Below, piece by piece: positions 46,601 through 59,200 of a stretch of 64,000 nt of DNA. Both the position numbers and the translations under genes were made by a program. Numbering within the stretch: the stretch's first letter is position 1; the number at the start of each line of letters is the position of its first letter. Origin of the DNA: Magnolia sinica (taxonomy: Eukaryota; Streptophyta; Magnoliopsida; Magnoliales; Magnoliaceae); the NCBI RefSeq assembly GCF_029962835.1, contig NC_080582.1, positions 78,178,177 to 78,242,176 on the forward strand. The letters run 5' to 3'. The notes below the pieces were generated by a model, which saw only the letters and a list, made by a program, of their open reading frames with translations, ran no database searches and was not told the DNA's origin.

Positions 46601-48043
46601 TCGTTCCGTATCTTTCAGCTCTGTCCGACCATTTTGCGATTCTAGGATTCTTCTGAGGACTGTTCAGATCCATCCGCATGGTCCGCAAAGTTACCATTCA
46701 TCGAGCGCGTGCAGACAATTTATAGAGATTTTATAATATCTGATCCGTAAAAACTGTTTGGGGCCACATGATGATCATTATATATAAAAATCAGACTGTT
46801 CTGATGATCAGATGGGCCACGCATCTAAATTGATCCAGTCCATTGACCGTTCATTGTTTTCTATATTTTATACAGTGTGACCCACTTTATTGATTGATCA
46901 GATTATATAGTTCTCTAAGTGATATTCAAGACAACCTTTTAGATGGCTCGGATGTCGCATACATGTATGCAACTCAACAGACATATTGGCCTGACTAATC
47001 GATGGTAGCTGTGTGTTGAGTATGTGGATATACTGGCCTTCCCAATGACTGGACTGACTTTTCTTTTGCAGTAGGTCACTTCCAGAGTGGGGCCCATACT
47101 TTTCACGGCTCAGATTTTCCCTTAAGTCTTCAAATGTAACACACGCAAAGGCGTTCGAACGGCCATCTGACTGTGGGAAACACTGCACTAAAGAGCACTT
47201 ATAAAATACATCACGATGGACGGTAAAGTCACCATCAACTAGTGAGTACTGGCAAGTGTCACGTGTTCGCAACTTCAGTTTCGGGGGATCCGTGACTGCG
47301 GGGCCACCATGATGCATGTGTTTTATATCCACGCCGTCCATCCGTTTTTCAAGATCATTTTAGGCTATGAACCCAAAAATTAAGTAGATCCAAATTTCAG
47401 GTGGACCACTTAGGAAACAGTGGTGATTGAATGACCACCATTAAAAACTTCCTGAGACTCACCATAACGTTTATTGCCATCTAATCTCTCGCAGAAATGG
47501 ATGAAGGGAAAATACAAATATCGGTCTGTTCCAAAACTTTTGTGGCCCCGAGAAGTTTTTAATGGTAGGCGTTCAATCACAACTGTTTTTGTGGTGTGGT
47601 CCACCTGAGACGTAGATTGCTTCATTTTTTTAGCTCATTCCATGAAATAAGATGTTAAAACGGATGGACGACGTGGATATAAAACACATACATCACGGTG
47701 GGTCCCACAGTCGCGGATCCATAGAATCGGCATCCCAACATCCTAACCTTCCAAAAGGTTGGGCACGTGCTGGAGAAACAGTGGTCTAAACATCGTGTCC
47801 ATGCATTTATTAGGTGGGCCACAGTTAAGATATAATCTACGTGTTAGCGATATTCTTTGTACCTAGATGATGAGTGGTTGGCCTGATTTTTGCCCCACAC
47901 ATCTTTTTGGACGGACCAAATGTAGATCAAAACAATCCATCAAAGAATGGTTGGATTGGTGGCATTTTATTTAAACCATCCATTAGATTTCATTGCTAAA
48001 TTCAAATATTAGTTTGACCTAATATTAGTTAAATATTTGATTT

Positions 48044-48103
<60 letters not shown>

Positions 48104-51100
48104 AAAATGTTAAAAGATCAACGGTCAGATATTATGAAATAAATAAACTGCCTATTATTATTGACTAATGACCGAACAATGCTTTTAAGTCTCACTACAA
48201 TGTATGCGTTTCAGTCACCTTCTACATCTATTCTTAATTAAAATCTTTTTTAGGGTTACAAAAGTTTTAGGTTAAGTTGATATTTATATTTTTTTCCTTA
48301 ATCTATATTTGCAAGACCTAATTAACAGGTCATATGACAAAAAACAATACTGTGGGCCTTGGGAAGTTTTTAACGGCGGGTGTTCAATGGTCATTGTTTT
48401 CTCATGGTTCGGTTGGATTGAGGTTTTAATTTGTCTCATTTTTAAACTTTGCATTAAAATGATTTAGAAAAATAAATGGACATTTGAATAAAACACATAT
48501 ACCATGGTAGGGCCTACGGAGCACTATCCAATAGCCAGTGTTAGTAGGTGACACCGGTGGGCAAATCAAGTATTAAAATAACAAAATTATACAATTTCAT
48601 ATCTCATTTATTCTTCTTTTTTTAATTCTAATAATAATTTAAATCATGTTTGAATTTAGAAACAATGATAGAGTCTCTTTTCCCTTCTGGGTTCCTGAAT
48701 TAAAGCTTGTTCTAGAAATAAAAAATAAAAAATCTGCTGCATTCACAATTTTCCTGAAAAAGGCCTGGGCCATACATATTTTTCAAATCAGACTTTGATG
48801 GAACGGGCAGGAGAAAACCCGTTTGTCCCCTTGTTCATTTTTCGAAGTGTTACAAAAAACACACAAGGAATAGATTGGTCCTTTCAACACCATCTATTCA
48901 GTCAGATGTCTCATGGGAAGTAGATATGGTTGAGCTCTTTCTTTCTTTTTCTTTTTAATGAAGAAAAAAAAAAACTTTAGTTAGAGAATTGTGTGGCCCA
49001 TGTGGTAATTATATGTCATCTAGCCAATCCAAAAGATTCATTCCACAATGATGGTCATTTTATTAATTCAATCAAAAGGTCGGCCACACCACAAAAACCA
49101 TATAAACCATCCAAAAATATCCAAATTCATGTATAGCTCAAATATTTTAAGTTGGTATGATCAACATGATGGGATGCATATATTGGACAGGTTGAATGTG
49201 ATCCACATATCATATGGTGATCCACATATCATATGGGCCCCACAAATCTTAACTTTAACACCATTTTAAAAATAGACAAACCATCTTGATTATTTCTCCC
49301 TTTGAAAAAATATCCAAATTCCTGAGAAATTTTGCAATATAAATAATATAAAAAAGAGATGTCTTTATAAAAGAAAGTCGTCTAAGTTGCGTGTCCCCTT
49401 CATGCCATGATCTAGTGGGCCCTCTTTTAAGTGATTTTCAAGCCATTAGTGTAAGTTAGTCCAGGCCATAAGTGGATCAATGACTGAAGTTAGGTCCAGT
49501 TCCATGGGACGGTTGAACACTCCATCACGTCAAGACCATCGTCCTTCCAAAATGGCATAAATTCCTTTGCTTTTCTATGCTTTTATCTACTGAAACCATC
49601 TTCCACCAAAGTCATTGGCAAATGTCCTAACTTTACCACCATCTTATAGTGGGAGACCGTATCACCTCAACTTGTTTGAGAAACAATCACTTACAAGCGA
49701 TGAGAATCGTGGGATCCATCATGAAATCCACCAGACACAAAAATTAGGCTGGTCTAAACATCAAGTGGGCTACACCATTATAATGTCATGATATTGTATC
49801 TGTATTGGCGAGCATTGTTACATGATATGATTAGTGTATTACATCGACCAATGTGACTGATTTATAGGCCATGTTGGTGTGAATTTTTTAAAAGACAAGA
49901 AAAGAAAAGAAAAAGAAAAAGAAAAATAATCTGCATATGTTTTCCAAATAAATAATCCTTTAATACTTATTAATTGTGTGTTTCGAACATCCAAACCATG
50001 CAAAAGGTAGGCCTCATGATGAAATTGCGCGCCTTGCAAAAAAATGGGGTCAATCAAGTTACTTGTATGTTGGGCCAATTACCCAGTACCCATTGATTCT
50101 TTATGGTGTGGCCCATTGGATGAGTGGCTTCTCATTGTCCTAATTTTCAGAGCAAGTGATCACATGACTCATTTTTGTACTATTAAGAGGGTGTTTGTTT
50201 TTTCAATTACATGTATAAATGGAGGTAAATAGTTAATAGTAACTTTTGAGGTTGTTTGGTTTTTCAATATATATATATATATAATTATTAATAACTTTTT
50301 GAGTGTTTGTTTGAGAAAAAGATAATTAGGTAATCACGCTTTAAAAATAGTGTCAAATGCACGAAATCTAATAGGAATCGGTACTATTAATATACGTGGG
50401 TCCCGTAGTGATGTATGTGTGTGATCATGCTGTCCATATATTTTACCAGCTCATTTTGGCTCATGAGCCCAAAAATGAGGTAAATTGGAAGCTAAATGGG
50501 ACCACACTATATGAAAGAGGGTGATTAATGATGTTTACATTTCGAATCAAAATCTTCCTTAGCCCCACCACAAGGATGTGTATCTAATCATCCGGCTTGT
50601 TTGTAAGATCACACTAACATATATGTGAAAGGTCCACACAAATATAAACTTGATTCAAAACTTTTGTAGCCCCCAAAAAGTTTTCATTGTTATAAGTTCA
50701 GTTCCCACCATTAGAGCCTAGGATCAAGAGTTAAGCTATGAAAATTGGTTCAATCTTCAAGGTGTAATTATTCTTACCTTCCCAACAGCAGTGAAAGGTA
50801 ATAACTACCTTTTTAATCTTAAAATTTAAAAATATAAGTAATTCAAACGGACCCTTAAGGACGGTTTTTAGCCGTCGGCGTAATTTTTATAAAACCCTCC
50901 AAAAAGTTAACCCACGTGTTGGTGCCACCCTAAAGTCTCAATTCACCTCCCTTATTTCATTAATTAATCAGTCCTTCCTTCCTGAGTCGGGTCAAGACTC
51001 GTCTGAGTCAGGAATGACTAAAAGGGTGACTCGGGGTATTGAACCGCTGAGTCTACTCAGATGGGTCGTGTCAGACTCGTCCAGAGTCTTAAAACCACGG

Positions 51101-54100
51101 ACATGACTCCATGGGCCTGTTTACCAACGTTCACCAGTCTACTTCACGACCTAACATGCGCCTATTTTACTAACGTGTGCAACACCTGACTTGCTAACGT
51201 TCGCAGGTGCGAGGATCTGAGCTGAAAGACTCTGTCGAAGTCGTCTCTCTCAAGCCTACTTTTCTCAGCATTGTCGAAGGTAAATATTCCTCATGCAACG
51301 TATCAAGGCACAAACATGGTGGTCCGCGAGACAACTAAAATGGATGGTCAGTCGGCTTCCATTGGTTGACTTAGTGGGACCCATGTGTTTCTGGCCGGGG
51401 CTCAAGTGCTAGGCTTGCATACCCGTTTCACTGGTCCTGCGTGGATGATTTTATTATTTAAAAAAAATTAGGGGGCGTTTGGTTGCACCAAATATCATCA
51501 AGAAGGCGCAACCAAACGCATACATTTGTATGAAAGCCATCCAAACCATCCATCAGATTCATCACCTCGTATTATCCGCAAGTGCCAAAAAACCAGCCTG
51601 ATCTACCACTTATACATGGAACAATATGTGTGGGGTTGCCCACCCTTGATTTAAACATGGGCTTACTAAAGTTCAAAAACGGCGTGACCATTCATCTAGA
51701 CTAGGTGAAGCGTCTGAATGGCCTGGATTTCATATACATGTTAACATGACAACACTACACAAATCAAGAGTGGACATTCCCTCCCAGCTTTTCTCCTATA
51801 GTGTGGCCCACCTGACTCACTAACCAGACTTATTTCGGGAGCCTATCAGTAATATGCACTTACGCATACAATGGACAGGTTGGATTTCATGCACGCATCA
51901 CGTAGGCCCCACATCTACCCCACCACTTGAGCGGGTCACGGAACTTTCCATGAGGTTGAGCTGTGTAGGCCTCACCGTGATTTTTGTCAAACATCAACAC
52001 CTTGAATTTGATGGGTACCCCTTAGTTTATGGGATATCCCAAAAATCAGCCGTATACGTGACTTAGGTGGGCCATACCATTTAAAACCATGTGAAGATAT
52101 GCCTAAAACATATAAAAGCATTTTTTGGGGCTCATTTGAGTTTTGGATGCGTCTGAAACATGGTCTGACCCCTCATCCAACACAATGGATGGTTTGGATT
52201 TGTGAACCACGTGTCGATGGGCCCAATAAATGATTACGAATGTTTTAATGGGAGTCTAACCCCTCTCAACTGTTGTATCTAGTGTGGCCCACCCAAGTCA
52301 TGCATTAAATTGATTTTTAATCCCGTGGCCCACCATGGAATGGTTCATCTGACTGATGGGGTAGATGTTAGACGCACATCAAGGTGGGGCCCACACAGCT
52401 CGACCTCGTGGAAAGTTCCCGTTTTATATATATTATGTATATAACATGGTGACCATGTAGGAGGTGGACTACCTAGTCAGGATCACGTTTTAGCTGAAAT
52501 CCGGATCGTCCATTCTCCAGGTCGGCTACAACGTCCCAATCAATAGACAACTGATGACTTGATCGTTGAGAGTACGTGTGTGGTCCACCTGATGGATGGA
52601 TTGTTCCAATTTTAGCTATAACCCACCTTTTCACGGTTCTCACGTTCCACTGGATAAATAAACCATGGACCCATTTACACGTATTGAGATATTTAGCACG
52701 TGCATGCATTATATCAAACAATAATTTCTACACTGAAAATGATCATGATTAAAGGTGCGTTTGGCTGCACCAAATATCATGATATTTGGTTCAACCAAAC
52801 GCAACCAGTTGTTAGCAGCCACACCATCTAGACGGTCCATTAGGTTTAGTTCAATCATCTTCTGCAGTTTGGCAAAAATCACAGCACTCAGATGGTCCTT
52901 AACGTCCATGATGGGCCTATCCTTTACAAATGGTCTCCCTCCGTCTATTTTTTTCCATGCCACCAACTGGACAGTTGGGATCATTTAATCAGTATCATTG
53001 TTCAAGGAAGTCTGTGAAGAGTGGACTCGACGTAATGGACGGTCTACATAGGTTGTGGATACCAAAGACTCCAAATGCAAGTAGCCGATTACATCAGGAG
53101 ATATCATTGTACTACATCACATGCACTGGACTACATTAAAAGCTATTGTTCTTTCAAGCTGCGTAGGCCCCACTATATATCTATGTGTAATCCAACCCGT
53201 GCATTGGGTGAACCCAGCCATTTAAGGTCTAGATTCCAAAATCCAGCCTGATTTATAACTTATGTGGGCCACAAAAGCCGAAGAATGGAGGACATTGGGG
53301 GGAGGGTGATACCTGCCATAGATACTTCCAGATAGAATATGGTGTCCACCATGTTCTGTATATACCATCCAAACCATTCATGATGTGAAAACGAGCAGGA
53401 TGAAAGGACAAAGTAAAAATTAATGTATTCTTAAACTCAGGTGGTCTACACCATGTGAATCTATACATTTTTAGGCGTGGTTGTACATCGCTTCCTATGG
53501 CGTGTCTCATCTGAACTTTGGATCATGACTATTTTTGGGATTTAAGATGGACATGAAACCTTCCACCAGATGCATGGTTCGGATTCCACAAACAGATCAG
53601 GTGGGGCCCACACAGCTTCAAATTACGATGCTCCATTAAGAACCAGCAGCACTATGGTCGGTCCATTTCTCATATACAAATGGTGATGGGCTGTCTTGGG
53701 CTGGTCCCCATTGTCCTAGGCCCGGCCCAACCTTCTGACCCGAAAGTTAGCTCCAAGCCCAGTTGTAGATCAGGCCCAGAAACCATACTCTCTCCAGCCC
53801 ACCACGGTCCCTGCTGTGGATGTTGGCTAAACTGCCCATTTGAAGGTCACCCAGATTGTCTGGTGGGCCCATCATGGGCAGGTGATGACTCAGATAATCT
53901 TCCCCACAGAACAATCTGAATCGTCCGATTGTTGCCCTTCAGATGGACAAGTGGGTCAATGGTCCACACTCAGTAAGAAACAATGCTCCAGTTGTATGAC
54001 TAAGATTTTTCCACCAAAGGAGATCAACCACAGGGGGCCCGCCAGATCAATGAAAGGTGGGCCCCATCTAAGATTTTGCTTGCTGTCTCGTACTCACTAC

Positions 54101-56165
54101 CCAGTAATTGCTGATTTACCAACGTTATTATTGGACAACCAGCTCTAGAGCTAGGGGGTCATTAGGAATCATGGAATGGTTGAAGCATTTTTTAAAGTTG
54201 TTCCGCCACTCAAAGTATTGGATGGCCCAATCAAATCTTACCACATGGGGTTGCTAGAAAATTTCCTGGTGATTGAATCATTAGGCAATTTATAATAAGA
54301 AAGAAGATTATCTTTTGATATGACGTGGCAGGATTTTATTACCATATGTTAAGTGATTGAATAATTTTCGAATATGCTTTATGTGAACTTATCTCCGACA
54401 ATGATACATGGTTCAATCAAATCCTGCTACATATGATCCAGGAGTAACTATGGTAATTTGATCACCAGGCAATCTAACAAGTTTGCTATAATACATTCGG
54501 CCCATTTTAATAAGTGATGCATGGATGAGTGTAATGAGGTCAATCACGGTCTTTCTCAAGGGATAATTACTTCAAATCCATAAAACTTCTTTGAACTCTT
54601 CGTAAAGACTTCTCAAATTCAAAAGAAAAAATAAAAACTAGAAATAATTATAGTATGCAAAATAAATTTATTGAATATTAATAGATGAAATAAATGAATT
54701 TACAGTGCTTTAAATAGGGATACCAAAACTTGGAATAAGTTTAGGACTTAAACAATAACTCAAACTCCTTAAAATTTACAAATTGCTATGAATAGTAAGT
54801 GTCTTATGTAGCTTAACCACATTATTCTCCTAATATTAGATTGGAATATTTCAACAGTTGATCACTTGATTTTTCTTCTTTACCATTTAATAATCAATTA
54901 GTAACTTTATTTATTATTATTTTTTTAATACCACGGGAGGTCTTATGGTTTATCTGCCATATGTGGTGAGGCTAATAATATAAATGATTTAAGTATTAAA
55001 AAGCACCCAATCCAGTGGAAAGGGGTTGTTTCGATGGGAGTAAATAGAGGTAAGTGAAAGGACTTTAGAGCAAATGAAGGTAAATTACATTTTAAGATGT
55101 ATTTGGGTGACACTAAATGCATGAAAATGAAACAAAACGGATATAGAAATGAAATCTTGTTTGTGAGAGATGATTTGAAAGTAAATAAGGTGAAATGTTG
55201 TTTTGAGCTCCTTAGAGAGTCTCATGAGTAAATAAAAGTGCTGCTACATGTATGGCCATGTTTGCTATATATGTGGCATGTTGATAATACTTCAAAACAA
55301 TTTAATTTTAAGCTACTTCACTAAAATTATATGAATATCATGATTCAAACCATATAAAGGTTAGCCATATAAGTGGATGGCAAAAAAAAATGCTAGCTTA
55401 GTTTCTTGTTTGTGATCCTTACTTTTGTAGCTCACCTAGGTTTTGAAATTTCCTCAATTTTTTCTAAAATATATATTTTAATGTGCTTATGATAATCATT
55501 CAGTTTAATATCACATATGTACATTGATTTAAGGTATTAATGCTAGTGGGGATATCATATCTTCTCCTGTAAATGTATCGGAAAATTTGAATCCAAGCAT
55601 AATATTTAAATTTCAAATCCAAGTACATATGTTTTTACATCTCAACCTTTCATGGAATTTACTTCCATCTACTAGTTAAGCAATAAGCTCAACTAAATAA
55701 GTGAAAGTATTGCTTTGTAAGCCTTTTAAACCGGGCACATCATCTTGACAGTTTAAAATAATTTATTTTTTTTCCTGCCACATGCACAATTTTTAATGCC
55801 TGCGTATCAACCATCACAATCTATCAGAGTACCAAAAGTTCGTTTCTTTCTCCCACTCATAAACTCCTCCTCTCCTTCTTCCTTCATCCAGACGACTACA
55901 CCGAAGAACTATCCGTCGCTCACGTCCGTCGACTTCTCGACATCGTCGCGTGTACGACTTCCTTCGCCTCAAGACACTCACCAAAGAGCCCAAAAGAACC
56001 CGGTCCAACCAAACCCGGTTCGGATGACGGGTCCCCCAAAACCGTCACCACCACAACCACAGCCAAACCTACCAAAGACGGGAAACCAGAATCTCCCTCA
56101 GCCGTTGATGCAGAAAAGGCAGATGCGGCGACGGCTGCAACGGTGTCGATTTACCCTCCACCAAA

Positions 56166-56196
<31 letters not shown>

Positions 56197-56241
56197 TCGC
56201 ACCTCACGCCGCCGCTCCAATGTAGGCACTCTTCTCCTTCC

Positions 56242-56276
<35 letters not shown>

Positions 56277-59200
56277 ATGAATTCGCCCACAGCAGATGGT
56301 TTTGCTGCCAGTGATTGATTCTAACTGTTGAATTTCGTGCAGATATTCGGCGTTCGTTGCGGGCGTTTGTCGAGGATAAGAAGGAAGATGATTTCTTTCA
56401 GATTGATGTGAGTATCTAGATTTTTATTTATTTATTTATTTTAAAATTTCGTTATCTGGAAATGGCTGGAAATGGAAAATAATAATCTATTTTTTTTTTT
56501 CCTGGATTTTTCTAGTTTGATTATTGAGTAATTGTAGCTAGACTCTGGCTGTGTGCTTTCTGCCATTTTCTTATGGCGGCGATGCATCCATGTACGTGTG
56601 GCATGAATGCACTTTAATCTGTACTGTTCTGAATCTTGGGCCCCATTGTGGATGGAGATTGGATGATCTTAAGATTGGATACTGGCTGTTGAATGTGGAT
56701 AGCTGATTGTTTTCCTTTCAACAGTCCATTTGATTGGGGCTGCTGGGATGGTTAGGGTGACCTGAGCAGTTTGATTTTCAGGATATGCTTCATCCGCATG
56801 GGGTTCAGCTATTTAGATGGCATAGATTTGAGATGCATGCATGCCATGTGTATAGTCACCACCATTTAAGAAATGGTGGGACATACACCCTGAATTCTAA
56901 TGGGTGAAAAGAACTATTCGTAAAGATGGAGAATTTTGTGATATGGGGTGTTATAAATCGACAGGTTAAGATTTGTAATGGGAAGCTGGTGACAGTTGTT
57001 GCTTCACGGAAAGGGTTTTATCCAGCAGGGAAGCCGCTACTTCTAAGTCATTCGTTGGTGGGTTTGTTGCAACAGATTAGCCGGGCATTTGATGGCGTGA
57101 GTAATCGGAATTTCTTGAATTTTATTTTGCAATTTATTTCTTGCTGTAGTTGGTATAAGGCTTAGATGATGATATGGAAAATGCTAACTATGTTACTTGG
57201 ACCAACTAGAGGAGACAACATCCTTATACAATGTACCTTTTGTGAAGTTTCCTCACAAAAAACTCCAAGAACCTTCTTCCTATCTCCTTCTAGCATATGA
57301 CAACTATGTATAAGCTTAAGACACTATAAGAATAATCTTGATCTGGCTGGACTACAGTGTTGAAAACATACATCTAACTTTGGGGCTGTTTGGATGCAAG
57401 CAAAGTTATGTTCCGGACAATCTGTCAGGGCATGCTGTCTTTGACAGGCTATGTAGGTTTTGCTATCTTGGACTAGCTACTTTATTTGTTGTTTGTCAAA
57501 CACTGTAGAATAAGGAGTAAACATGGATGATTGGCGCATGTGACTACAGTGTCGAAAACATATATCTAATTTTGGGGCTGTTTGGATGCCTCCAAAGTTG
57601 TATTTTGGATAGACTGTCTGGGCACGCTGTCTTTGATAGGCTATCTAGGTTATGCTATCTCAGATTAGCTATTCCGTTTGCTGTTTGTCAAACACTCTAG
57701 AATAAGGAGTAAACATGGACAATTGGCACATTGAGGCGTTTAAGATGGACACCATCACATGTAGTACTTATGACACGTGCACATTGACAGATGTGGCTAG
57801 AGCTGGACACTGAGTTGAGCTTGACACAGCTTGGCTTGGTTCGGTTAGCAGCCTACCTCAGCTCGAGTTTGGCTTGGCTCAATCCCCGAGCTTGACTGGG
57901 CAGCTCGGGCTAGCTCGGGCCAAGTTCGAGCTGAGTTTGAATGAGGTACATCCTAATCTCAAGTGGACAACATTCCAGGAAACATTTTTGAATGAACATT
58001 GTGCGGATCGGATCCAATTGGATTGGATTCCAGATCGGATCGGTCCGGATTGGCTACTGATCCGAACTTGACTCGACGTACGGTCGGATTTGAGTGGGCC
58101 TACTCGATCTGACCCGATCTTGGCCTTCGGTTCGGATTGGATCGGGTCGGATCCATCGGATCGGATTGGATCCGTCAGATCGGGTCAGATTTTGCCCAGC
58201 TTTGGGCTAAAGTCTATTGATCAACACATTAAATATTCCTAAATTGTCTCAACTTGTACTAGGAAGGGAAACGAAATATGGAAACCGGAAATGATAGTCC
58301 CATTCTCATTAGATCTCCTTATAGACCAACAATATGGGTTCTATATACATGACTGTCTGGTGTTTACAAGCTGTACAGTTTGTAGACAATCACCAGAATA
58401 CTATTTAGTTTGTGTATAGGTGTACAAGTGGAACCTGTTTGTAATGTGGACTCCATATTCCAGCAGATGGCTTTTTTTTTTTTTAGTCCATTGACCCTTT
58501 GGGTTCCACAGGTCAATCGGGCATTAGATAAACTATCCAATTGGATATATCCTACAGTCCAATAAGATCGTTAACAAGGGCCAGATCTTGCATCTGCCAG
58601 CTGTGGGTTTCACTTGTGGACCTAGGTATTGTACCAATGGTTGATCAGTAACGAATGGGCATCCTCATTGTTTTTTATATTTCAAATGACTAGGCAATCC
58701 TCCATTGAGCACAACACAAGTTATTGGAAAGTGCTACAGGCAGTATGAATCAGTGAACTCCTCACACAAAGCTAGTTTTACAAAAAAAATCAACGTTCTT
58801 GTACTATTTAGTTGCCATAGAAGAAAGCATCTCTGACCAGAATGTTTGCAACTTCTAACAATCTCCTTTTGTTTATTTCATCTTGTTTCGTTACACGAAG
58901 AAGAAAGAAAATTTAAGCTTTTGTAAATTTTTTTTTTTTTTTTTTGAGAAACCTATTTCTCTTTCAGGCTTACAAATCCCTTATGAAAGCTTTCACAGAG
59001 CACAATAAGGTGAGTTTACAGAGAAGATGGTTCTAAATAAAAAATTTTAATATCATGAGTTCATCAAAAAGCATGATCTGAACAGAAACATCTATCTTAT
59101 TTCAGTTTGGGAATCTTCCATACGGTTTCCGTGCCAATACATGGGTTGTCCCTCCCATCGTTGGGGAAGCTCCATCCATCTTCCCCCCTCTTCCTGTAGA

